Below are positions 7,180 to 14,327 of a stretch of DNA of 64,000 bases, piece by piece. Source of the DNA: UBA5603 sp964501315 (GTDB lineage: Bacteria > Bacillota_I > Bacilli_A > Izemoplasmatales > Hujiaoplasmataceae); the NCBI GenBank assembly GCA_964501315.1, contig CAZCSO010000001.1:1-64000 (forward strand). Direction: 5' to 3'. Position numbers and translations under genes: made by a program. A model generated the notes under the pieces. That model searched no databases. It worked only from the letters and a program-made list of their open reading frames with translations, and had not been told where the DNA came from. Numbering within the stretch: position 1 is the first letter of the stretch; each line of letters opens with the position of its first letter.

Positions 7180-8469
7180 CTATCCTATGGTAATGACCGT
7201 TTCCATCGCATCGGAAAAATTCCCAGCGTAATCTTCAGCAAAAACCATAATAAAGTTATCTTGTCCTGACGGTAACGCCGTTAATTGAATTCCGTTGACG
7301 CTTGTGAATCCTTTGAAATTGCCATTTACAAAAACGTTGTATCGACGAATTGCATTATCATCGGTTGAAGGCGCCCATGTTAAATAAGCGGTACGATCAA
7401 CAATCGATAAAACTTGTGGTCGCGTTGGCATTGATGGATTTTCAACATCATCGCTAATGTAGTCTTGTTGATAAACACGAACATAGTCGATAACAAAAGT
7501 TGCTGGGAAAATGGAGTCATCCACACCTTGTGCACCGCCCCAATTTCCACCAATTGCCAAATTAAGAATAATATAGAAATTTTGATCAAATGGCCAATCG
7601 ACATACGTTGGCAATAAATACGTTTGATTTTTTGTTGGTTCGTAGCTAACGGAACCGAGCGAATAACCGTCAAAGAACCATTCAATCGAGGTGTTGTTCC
7701 ATATGATTCCATATGTATGGAATTCATTAAGAACGTCAATTGAAGCCAATGTTCCGTTATCAATCAACGAATCGGTACTATGACCGCGTCCATTTGTCGA
7801 ATAAAAACGTTCGGTATGAAGCGTACCATGAACAACATTTGGATCGTAACCCACATGTTCCATGATGTCAATCTCTCCACTTTTAGGCCATCCGCCGTAT
7901 TTAGATATTGATGGCATCATCCAAAATGCCGGCCATGTTCCGCGTCCAGATGGCAATTTTGCCCTCATCTCTATTTTTCCATATCGGAAATCTTCAACAC
8001 CTTGTGTCCATATTTTAGAAGAAGTGTAATCGTTGCCTCCGTACGATTCTTTCAATGCCGTGATGGTCAAATATTCGCCGTCAACATAAGCATTCACAGA
8101 TCGATCGGTATAATATTGAAGTTCGTTGTTTCCAAATCCGCCACCACCATTTTGATGACGCCATTTGGTTGAATCGACTCCACCTGTATACTGAAACTCA
8201 TCACACCAAGTAGGTACCCATCCATCGACAATCGTAATGCCAGAGCATTCTTCTGGAATGGTATCCATCAATTTGGTCGTCACAACTTCTGTCGTGGTTG
8301 TGGTCGTTGTTGTCGTTGTGGTGGTTGTGGTCGTGGTTGTTTGAGATGTATCCGTAGTACTATCCGATAGTGTTGTCGTTGTCGTTGTTGTGGATGACGT
8401 TGGGTCACACGCAATCATCGTTAGTGTTATTGTAATTGATAAAAGTAACAATAAGGTTTTCTTCAGCAT
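7180..8469 (-). CDS. GH16 family endo-beta-glucanase (laminarinase-like) lipoprotein, copy 2
   Basis: Same architecture as the downstream copy: signal peptide ending LTMIAC (Cys21), a longer Thr-rich linker (about 27-60), GH16 domain about 75-335 with GEIDIME (E199, D201, E204), and a C-terminal fibronectin III-like domain. Blocks such as KWRHQ, GNNELQ and GTWPAFWMMP are shared by both copies, so this is a tandem duplication with later divergence; the loop after the catalytic strand differs (VGYDPNVVHGTLH here against TANFNGLNKAVGSIH), which may mean a different cleavage preference. The pair is probably one transcript. The ribosome binding site is GAGAGGGA; I found no convincing promoter. Confidence 0.92.
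   Translation of the reverse strand: MLKKTLLLLLSITITLTMIACDPTSSTTTTTTTLSDSTTDTSQTTTTTTTTTTTTTTTTTEVVTTKLMDTIPEECSGITIVDGWVPTWCDEFQYTGGVDSTKWRHQNGGGGFGNNELQYYTDRSVNAYVDGEYLTITALKESYGGNDYTSSKIWTQGVEDFRYGKIEMRAKLPSGRGTWPAFWMMPSISKYGGWPKSGEIDIMEHVGYDPNVVHGTLHTERFYSTNGRGHSTDSLIDNGTLASIDVLNEFHTYGIIWNNTSIEWFFDGYSLGSVSYEPTKNQTYLLPTYVDWPFDQNFYIILNLAIGGNWGGAQGVDDSIFPATFVIDYVRVYQQDYISDDVENPSMPTRPQVLSIVDRTAYLTWAPSTDDNAIRRYNVFVNGNFKGFTSVNGIQLTALPSGQDNFIMVFAEDYAGNFSDAMETVITIG
8291..8393 (-). repeat. threonine-codon repeats in GH16 copy 2
   Basis: Two ACN-codon tracts, 8291-8340 and 8371-8393, separated by a short non-repetitive stretch. They encode long Thr runs in the linker. Confidence 0.7.
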
Positions 8470-8532
8470 TTTATCCCTCTCTTTTTGGTATGAAACCCAT
8501 TACATAACCAGTTTATCATAGATTATGACGAA

Positions 8533-8565
8533 AAAAAAGAAAAATCACTTCGTGGGTAATTTTTC
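8533..8565 (-). terminator. probable terminator of the DMT permease operon
   Basis: AGAAAAAT and ATTTTTCT arms flank an imperfect stem that overlaps the permease stop codon, with a T-rich run following on the minus strand. Confidence 0.5.
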
Positions 8566-9447
8566 TACGTTATGTTTGACGCTATCAAGGGTTAACAGTG
8601 ACATGGATAATACAATCATCACGCCCCCAACGATTTGAATCCAATGAATGGGGGTTTTAAACAAGATGGAATTGGTCATGATGGTCACAACTGGTATAAA
8701 GTTAATAAAAACATTTGGAATCGTAAGCCCTAACGTATGAACCGAATGTACGTATAAATAATACGCAACACCAGAACAAACAAGACCTAAAAAGACCAGA
8801 TGAATCCAATGCCTTGTTTCAAATGATGAAAAATTGACGGGAGCTATAAAGAGTGAGGGTAAAAAGATAAACAGGACAATGACCGATTGAATCGTCGTGA
8901 CTTTCAAACTATCGTACTTTAAGGTTACTTTCTTTGTGAATAAGTTGTAAGCCGTCCATGAAATGATGGAAAGCACCATCAATCCATACCCCAACATTGC
9001 ATGCCATGACCATTCTACTGATAAATCGGAAGAAACAACCAATCCAACACCCACCATGGAAATGAAAATAAAGAATAAGTTTCTAGGTCGAATCGACTCT
9101 TTGAAGATCATACGATTTCCGACAATAGCGAACATCGGAGTCAAGGATGCAAAAATCGCTCCGGCAGAAGAAGAAATAAAAAGCAAAGCAGTATTCTCCA
9201 AGGACGAATACAAGAATATACCAATAAGTGCGGCTAGAAAGAAAATTAGAAAGTCGGATTTGGTAATATGAAAATCCATACGTTTCGACCAAGCAAGAAT
9301 TAAAACGAACATAACTGCAAGGACATATCGTAAAAAACCCAAAACTACCGGATGCACAACTTCCAACATGATTGAAATGCTAACGAAGGAAACTCCCCAG
9401 AAAATGACAACCAAAATAATCGATATAAAACCACTCAATTTTTTCAT
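8545..9447 (-). CDS. EamA/DMT-family membrane transporter
   Basis: A 300-residue inner-membrane protein with about ten hydrophobic segments in two EamA repeats, the second starting near residue 150. The family exports or imports amino acids and small metabolites; the substrate cannot be inferred. Typical motifs include the opening VIFWGVSFVSI and GVAYYLYVHSV in the second repeat. AAGGAGG lies 8 bases before the ATG. It is the last gene of dagK-rnmV-rsmA-DMT, 26 bases after rsmA, though functional linkage to them is not obvious. Confidence 0.85.
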   Translation of the reverse strand: MKKLSGFISIILVVIFWGVSFVSISIMLEVVHPVVLGFLRYVLAVMFVLILAWSKRMDFHITKSDFLIFFLAALIGIFLYSSLENTALLFISSSAGAIFASLTPMFAIVGNRMIFKESIRPRNLFFIFISMVGVGLVVSSDLSVEWSWHAMLGYGLMVLSIISWTAYNLFTKKVTLKYDSLKVTTIQSVIVLFIFLPSLFIAPVNFSSFETRHWIHLVFLGLVCSGVAYYLYVHSVHTLGLTIPNVFINFIPVVTIMTNSILFKTPIHWIQIVGGVMIVLSMSLLTLDSVKHNVEKLPTK

Positions 9448-9473
9448 GGGGTTACCTCCTTAAATAACTCAAA

Positions 9474-10346
9474 TCACGTTTGATGATGATACAAAAAATC
9501 AGATATTCGAATGAAATCATCGATGCTTAAAACCTCAGCTCGTACATCAGCTCGTAGGCCTAACGTTTCCAACATCGATTCAAAAAAAACACGCTGATAG
9601 TGTGGATATGCTTCTCTCAAATTATTGATAAGCGTCTTGCGTCGCTGTTTAAAACAATAATGAACAACTTCAAAAAACAATGATTCATCGACCGGTTTAA
9701 TTGACTTTAAATCGTTTTTCATAATCACTTCAACAATAGCTGAATCAACATTAGGAGCAGGTACAAAAACCGTTTTGGGAACTTTAAATAAGAACTTTGT
9801 CTTGGCGAGATAGTTGATGACAACAGATAACGCATTATAATCTTTGGTATTGGGTTTGGAAGTTACTCGATTGGCAACTTCAAATTGCATCATCAGAATC
9901 ATTCGATTAACTCGTTTTGATGTTTCTAAAAATTTCATCAAAATCGGTGTCGTAATGTAGTATGGAAGATTGGCGACGACCACTATGTCAGTACACTCGC
10001 CCAAGTGTTTTGAGATATCCGTGTCAATATCTCGCTTCAAGATGTCATCATGAATAAGATGAAAATTAGATTTTGCTTCAAACCGTTTAGAAAGAATTGG
10101 AATAAGATCGTTATCAATCTCGTAGGCGAGCAAAGGTTGGTTGGTTTCAATTAAAAATTCGGTCAAGGAACCCAATCCAGGACCGACTTCAAGAATGCCG
10201 GACCGACTCGTTATCGAAGCGGAATCAACAATCTTTTTCAGTATATTTTGGTCTTTTAAGAAATTCTGACCAAAATGCTTTTTAATACGGAAGGATGATT
10301 CATCAAGAATATCGTAAACAGAGGGTGATTTAGACGCTGTTTTCAT
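9474..10346 (-). CDS. rsmA: 16S rRNA dimethyladenosine transferase (KsgA)
   Basis: SAM-dependent enzyme that dimethylates two adjacent adenosines near the 3' end of 16S rRNA during small-subunit assembly. Motifs seen: KKHFGQNFLKD, the SAM loop LEVGPGLGSLT, the catalytic NLPYYITTPI, and the C-terminal CFKQRRKTLINNL. The length of 290 is normal. It overlaps rnmV by four bases (ATGA), the classical rnmV-rsmA pair of Bacillota that joins 5S and 16S rRNA maturation. Confidence 0.97.
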   Translation of the reverse strand: MKTASKSPSVYDILDESSFRIKKHFGQNFLKDQNILKKIVDSASITSRSGILEVGPGLGSLTEFLIETNQPLLAYEIDNDLIPILSKRFEAKSNFHLIHDDILKRDIDTDISKHLGECTDIVVVANLPYYITTPILMKFLETSKRVNRMILMMQFEVANRVTSKPNTKDYNALSVVINYLAKTKFLFKVPKTVFVPAPNVDSAIVEVIMKNDLKSIKPVDESLFFEVVHYCFKQRRKTLINNLREAYPHYQRVFFESMLETLGLRADVRAEVLSIDDFIRISDFLYHHQT

Positions 10347-10888
10347 GACAATACCTCCTCGATACGATTTAAGGGTATATGAAGACGGTTAATCCACTTA
10401 ATTAGGGCTTTTCCGTTGCATCTAGGTAGTCCGATTTGGTCACATAAATGGTCTCTTTTGGCTTGTGAATCAGGATAACCGAAGAGCAAATAAGGACTTA
10501 AATCTTTTTGCGAAATCGGGTCAAATTGCGTTGATTTTACACAAATAATAGAATCAAGTGCGACTTTTATTGATTTTTCTGACGCATGTTCGATTCCGAC
10601 CTTTTTTTTGTTCTTAGAAATGGCATCACTTTTTTTAATTATCGCTATATTTAGGCCTTCAATTCGGTCAAAAATAAAATTTGAAATTTTCTTTCCCGGG
10701 TAATCTGGGTCTAAAAAAAGAATTACTCCTCGTTCCTCTTGCGCCCGTTTGATGGCTTCAATCGTCGTCTCATTCACAGCGCTACCATTGGTTACGATGC
10801 ATTCTATGCCAGGAAAAATGCTCTCTAATTTTTGTTGGTCGTGGGTTCCTTCCACAACGATGACTTGCTGATATATTTGCTTTTCCAT
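10343..10888 (-). CDS. rnmV: ribonuclease M5 (5S rRNA maturase)
   Basis: Toprim-domain nuclease that processes 5S rRNA precursor. The toprim glutamate is in VVEGTHDQ and the metal-binding DxD in LFLDPDYPGKK; 181 residues fits the family. Its start shares one base with the stop of dagK (TAATG) and its end overlaps rsmA, so the three genes are translationally coupled. Confidence 0.95.
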   Translation of the reverse strand: MEKQIYQQVIVVEGTHDQQKLESIFPGIECIVTNGSAVNETTIEAIKRAQEERGVILFLDPDYPGKKISNFIFDRIEGLNIAIIKKSDAISKNKKKVGIEHASEKSIKVALDSIICVKSTQFDPISQKDLSPYLLFGYPDSQAKRDHLCDQIGLPRCNGKALIKWINRLHIPLNRIEEVLS

Positions 10889-11817
10889 TAGTGTAGTTCT
10901 ATTATATCCTTTTGGTTTTTAAAGTAACGTTTTTGTATTTTTGAAGGTACGATAATGCGTATGGCTTGTTTCTGAACTTCGATTTCTTGGTTCCCAACGC
11001 CGCCTGATTCGCCGTCGACGTTCCATTTAGACTTGGAACTTGTCATTATTTTAAGACGACTGGTTTTAAATCGTTTAACCAGTGGGGTCGACCAAAATGG
11101 CAGGAAGAAGGATACGAAGTAAATGATATTATTGAACGGTAACAAGTATCGGTACAAGACGACGTTAATCTCACCGTCATCGAGAGTGGGTTTGTAAATC
11201 ATATTAATCCCAGCTACGCGTTTGGAGTTGATTAATAGGATCAAAGAGAATTTGCCTTTGAATTCTCCGTTGTCATGTTTGACTCTCATACGTATCTTTG
11301 GAATAGTGAACAACTCTTCGGCGCCTTTGACGAGATAGGCCAAATATCCGATTTTTCGTTTTAATTTCGAATCGGTAACATAGCTAATGTCGATGTACGC
11401 TCCATTCCCGGAAACATAACAAAAATACCGATCATTTGAACGAACGACATCCATCTTAACCGATGATTCGGTAAGGATGGTATCTACAGCAATTTTTACA
11501 TCCTTGCTCAATCCAAGGGTATTACCAATGTCACAACAGGTCCCTGCAGGAATGTATCCAATTGTGGGACGGTAATGGGATTTCATCAATCCATTAACGC
11601 ATTCGTTAAAAGTTCCGTCTCCGCCAGCAATGACCAACAAATCCACCATGTTATGGCTGGCTTCTCTGGCTAGTTCCACCGCTTCGCTTTGACAGCAAGT
11701 CGGTCGTGCATCAACAACGTATCCTGCTTTTTCCAAGCGTTTAACAACATAGTCCGCTTTATTTACGAAATCTTGTTTTCCACTCATAGGATTATAAATC
11801 AACGTGCATTTTTTCAC
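10888..11817 (-). CDS. dagK: diacylglycerol kinase-family lipid kinase (DagK/YegS type)
   Basis: Soluble lipid kinase that returns diacylglycerol to phosphatidic acid in phospholipid turnover. It has the IYNPMSGK opening, the nucleotide loop AGGDGTFNECVNG and PAGTCCDIGNTLGL. An in-frame ATG lies at 11829, but a TATAAT sits only about five bases before it, which would put the transcription start at that ATG; the GTG at 11817 (MKKCTLIYN) follows a GGTGAT site and matches family N-termini. First gene of dagK-rnmV-rsmA-DMT. Confidence 0.88.
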   Translation of the reverse strand: MKKCTLIYNPMSGKQDFVNKADYVVKRLEKAGYVVDARPTCCQSEAVELAREASHNMVDLLVIAGGDGTFNECVNGLMKSHYRPTIGYIPAGTCCDIGNTLGLSKDVKIAVDTILTESSVKMDVVRSNDRYFCYVSGNGAYIDISYVTDSKLKRKIGYLAYLVKGAEELFTIPKIRMRVKHDNGEFKGKFSLILLINSKRVAGINMIYKPTLDDGEINVVLYRYLLPFNNIIYFVSFFLPFWSTPLVKRFKTSRLKIMTSSKSKWNVDGESGGVGNQEIEVQKQAIRIIVPSKIQKRYFKNQKDIIELH

Positions 11818-11834
11818 AAATATCACCATCGATA

Positions 11835-11843
11835 ATTATATCA
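11835..11843 (-). promoter_or_regulatory. extended -10 promoter of dagK operon
   Basis: TGATATAAT on the minus strand; its closeness to the ATG at 11829 is the reason for preferring the GTG start. Confidence 0.6.
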
Positions 11844-11889
11844 TACTTAAGCGGATATCTCGATTAAATGGTTTATTTTTTCGATGTTC

Positions 11890-11917
11890 TTACAAACATT
11901 TGCTTCTATGATATAAT
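11890..11917 (+). promoter_or_regulatory. promoter of ppaX-hit
   Basis: TTACAA, 16-base spacer, TATAAT with an upstream TGA (extended -10). Confidence 0.65.
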
Positions 11918-11932
11918 AGAAACGGTGATAAA

Positions 11933-12589
11933 ATGCGCAAACCCATTGATACAATCTTATTTGATTTAGACGGAACCTTGGTTGATTCTAACGAACTCAT
12001 CATCGAATCCTTTCGTCAAACCTTTGCCAAACATTTCCCTGACCTAACCTTTTCATTTACTGAATTAGTCGAAATGATGGGTCCTCCCTTGTCTGAGTCT
12101 TTTGCCCGATTTACATCCTCAAATGAATTGATATCAACAATGATTGATACCTACCGATCCATCTATCAATCCTTGGAATTTTCGTATATCAAACTCTATC
12201 CTAACGTCATTGAAACCCTTGCCTATTTTAAGCAAATCAACTTTAACATTGGTGTCGTCACAACCAAGTTCTCTCGTTCTGCGATGCCGTCAATCCGCCA
12301 TTTTGGGTTGGATTCCTATCTTGATGAAATAATCACTCTCGATGACGTTACACATCATAAGCCTCATCCAGAACCCATCCTAAAAGCGTTAGAAAAATTC
12401 AATCACCAATCGGTATTGATGATTGGAGATAGTCCTTCGGATTTATTAGCGGGCATCAACGCCAACACCTTGACTTGCGCCGTAGCGTGGTCGTACAAAT
12501 TAAATGAATTAATCCCTCTCGAACCCGATTTTTGGATTCGTGATTTTGAAGAATTAATCATGATTGTAAATGCATACAATCACCCATAG
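11933..12589 (+). CDS. ppaX: HAD hydrolase, PpaX-like pyrophosphatase
   Basis: Haloacid-dehalogenase phosphatase of 218 residues with FDLDGTLVDSN (nucleophile Asp), VVTTKFS, a lysine region near HHKPHPEP, and MIGDSPSDLLAG. The full-length resemblance is to PpaX, which hydrolyses pyrophosphate from HPr kinase action, though phosphoglycolate phosphatases share this shape. GGTGA precedes the ATG. Co-transcribed with hit. Confidence 0.8.
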   Translation: MRKPIDTILFDLDGTLVDSNELIIESFRQTFAKHFPDLTFSFTELVEMMGPPLSESFARFTSSNELISTMIDTYRSIYQSLEFSYIKLYPNVIETLAYFKQINFNIGVVTTKFSRSAMPSIRHFGLDSYLDEIITLDDVTHHKPHPEPILKALEKFNHQSVLMIGDSPSDLLAGINANTLTCAVAWSYKLNELIPLEPDFWIRDFEELIMIVNAYNHP

Positions 12590-12598
12590 GAGGTTACA

Positions 12599-13012
12599 AT
12601 GGACTGTATTTTTTGTCGAATCATTAATGGAGAAATTCCCTGCTACAAAGTCTACGAAGACGAACACGTCATGGCTTTTCTAGACATTTCTCAAGTCACC
12701 AAAGGTCATACGCTATTAGTCCCGAAAAACCACGTTAAAAACATCTATGAATTGGATGACTCAACCGCTCAAACGCTATTTCGAACTCTTCCGAAAGTTG
12801 CCAACGCCATCAATGACGTCTTTCATCCAATTGGATTAAACATCATCATCAATACCGACAAACCCCATCAATCTGTCTTTCATCTCCATATCCACTTAAT
12901 CCCTCGATACGAAGATGACGGCTTCGAAATCAATTACGAACACGCAAGAACTTCGGTAACTTCCGAAGAATTTAAAGCCCGTCAGGCCGCGCTTTCACAA
13001 AAACTCCACTAA
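12599..13012 (+). CDS. hit: HIT-family nucleotide hydrolase
   Basis: Histidine-triad protein of 137 residues with the signature HLHIHLIPR, N-terminal CIFCRIINGEIP and GHTLLVPKNH. These proteins hydrolyse nucleoside phosphoramidates or similar AMP conjugates. AGGAGG is five bases before the ATG, nine bases after ppaX. Confidence 0.93.
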   Translation: MDCIFCRIINGEIPCYKVYEDEHVMAFLDISQVTKGHTLLVPKNHVKNIYELDDSTAQTLFRTLPKVANAINDVFHPIGLNIIINTDKPHQSVFHLHIHLIPRYEDDGFEINYEHARTSVTSEEFKARQAALSQKLH

Positions 13013-13038
13013 AAAATCTCGCTATCAAGCGAGATTTT
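13013..13038. terminator. bidirectional terminator hit/serS
   Basis: Ten-base-pair stem AAAATCTCGC/GCGAGATTTT, loop TATCAA, between the two convergent stops. Confidence 0.9.
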
Positions 13039-13040
13039 CT

Positions 13041-14315
13041 TTATTTTATGACGTCAACGCCCATATACGGACGTAGTGCTTCAGGTACAATGATACTGCC
13101 ATCGGGTTGTTGGTAATTTTCCATAATGGCGATGACGGTTCTGCCAACCGCTAGTCCCGATCCGTTCAATGTGTGAACCAATTCCAGTTTGGAATCGGCT
13201 GAACGACGGAATTTGATATTGGCTCGACGCGCTTGATAATCTTCAGCGTTTGAAATCGATCCGATTTCTCGGTATTTGTTTTCAGATGGCAACCAAACTT
13301 CGATATCGTACGTCTTTCTCATGCTTTGACCTAAATCACCCGTGCATAGTTCGACGACGCGATACGGAAGATTGAGAATTTGTAATACGGATTCCGAATC
13401 CGCCAACATCGAATCCAAATCAAGATATGATTCTTCGGGTTTAGAAAATTTAATCAATTCGACTTTGTTAAATTGATGTTGTCTCAAGATTCCACGGGTA
13501 TCACGACCGGCTGATCCGGCTTCTTGACGAAATGCGGTCGTATAGGATACGTATTTGATGGGAAGTTCATTCACATCTAAGACTTCATCGCGATGAAGGT
13601 TGATTGTCGGAACTTCCGCAGTCGGATTGAGGTAAAAATTACGGTCATCGTAGAGTTTAAAGGCGTCTTCTCTAAATTTCGGGAATTGTCCGGTCGCATA
13701 CATGGACGCTTCGTTAACAATGTAGGGGGGAATAATTTCTTTATACCCATGATGGTTGCTATGGAGATCCATCATGAACATGATTAACGAACGTTCGAGT
13801 CTGGCACCTAATCCTTTGTAGACAACGAAACGACTGCCGGTAATCTTTCCAGCGCGGTTGAAATCAAGGATATCCAAAGATTCACCCAATTCATAATGAC
13901 TTTTAATCGGAAAATTGAATACTGTTGGTTCTTTGTAACGTTTTAACTCACGATTTTCCGAATCGTCTTTTCCAATTTTAATCGATTCATTCGGTAAATT
14001 CGGTGTGATAAGCAGTAAGTTCTTAATTTCTTCATCCAATTTGATGACGGTTTCATCCAATTGTTTGATCGTCTCGCCGATAGCTTGTACGGATGCTTGT
14101 ATTTCAGATGTGTCTTTTCCTTCACGTTTGTACAAACCGATTTGTTTGGACACTTCATTCTTACGCGCCTTTAACGTTTCCACTTCTTGAATGGCTTCGC
14201 GGCGCGTTTTATCCTTCTCGACAATGTCATAGATGTAATGAAAATCACCGTTTCGACGTGATAACAATTCAAATACTTTATCCGGTTCTTCCCGGATTAA
14301 TTTGATATCTAACAT
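13041..14315 (-). CDS. serS: seryl-tRNA synthetase
   Basis: Class II synthetase charging tRNA-Ser. The N-terminal coiled-coil arm spans about 30-105; the catalytic core carries motif 2 (TTAFRQEAGSAGRDTRGI) and motif 3 (TLNGSGLAVGRT). The length of 424 is normal. It follows gyrA by 12 bases with TAAGGAGG before its ATG and ends the yaaA-recF-gyrB-gyrA-serS run. I see no T-box before it. Confidence 0.97.
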   Translation of the reverse strand: MLDIKLIREEPDKVFELLSRRNGDFHYIYDIVEKDKTRREAIQEVETLKARKNEVSKQIGLYKREGKDTSEIQASVQAIGETIKQLDETVIKLDEEIKNLLLITPNLPNESIKIGKDDSENRELKRYKEPTVFNFPIKSHYELGESLDILDFNRAGKITGSRFVVYKGLGARLERSLIMFMMDLHSNHHGYKEIIPPYIVNEASMYATGQFPKFREDAFKLYDDRNFYLNPTAEVPTINLHRDEVLDVNELPIKYVSYTTAFRQEAGSAGRDTRGILRQHQFNKVELIKFSKPEESYLDLDSMLADSESVLQILNLPYRVVELCTGDLGQSMRKTYDIEVWLPSENKYREIGSISNAEDYQARRANIKFRRSADSKLELVHTLNGSGLAVGRTVIAIMENYQQPDGSIIVPEALRPYMGVDVIK

Positions 14316-14327
14316 ACGATATCCTCC

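Noticed and set aside
7010..7231. Val-rich plus-strand frame
   Set aside because: It is the complement of the Thr-codon tract of GH16 copy 1.
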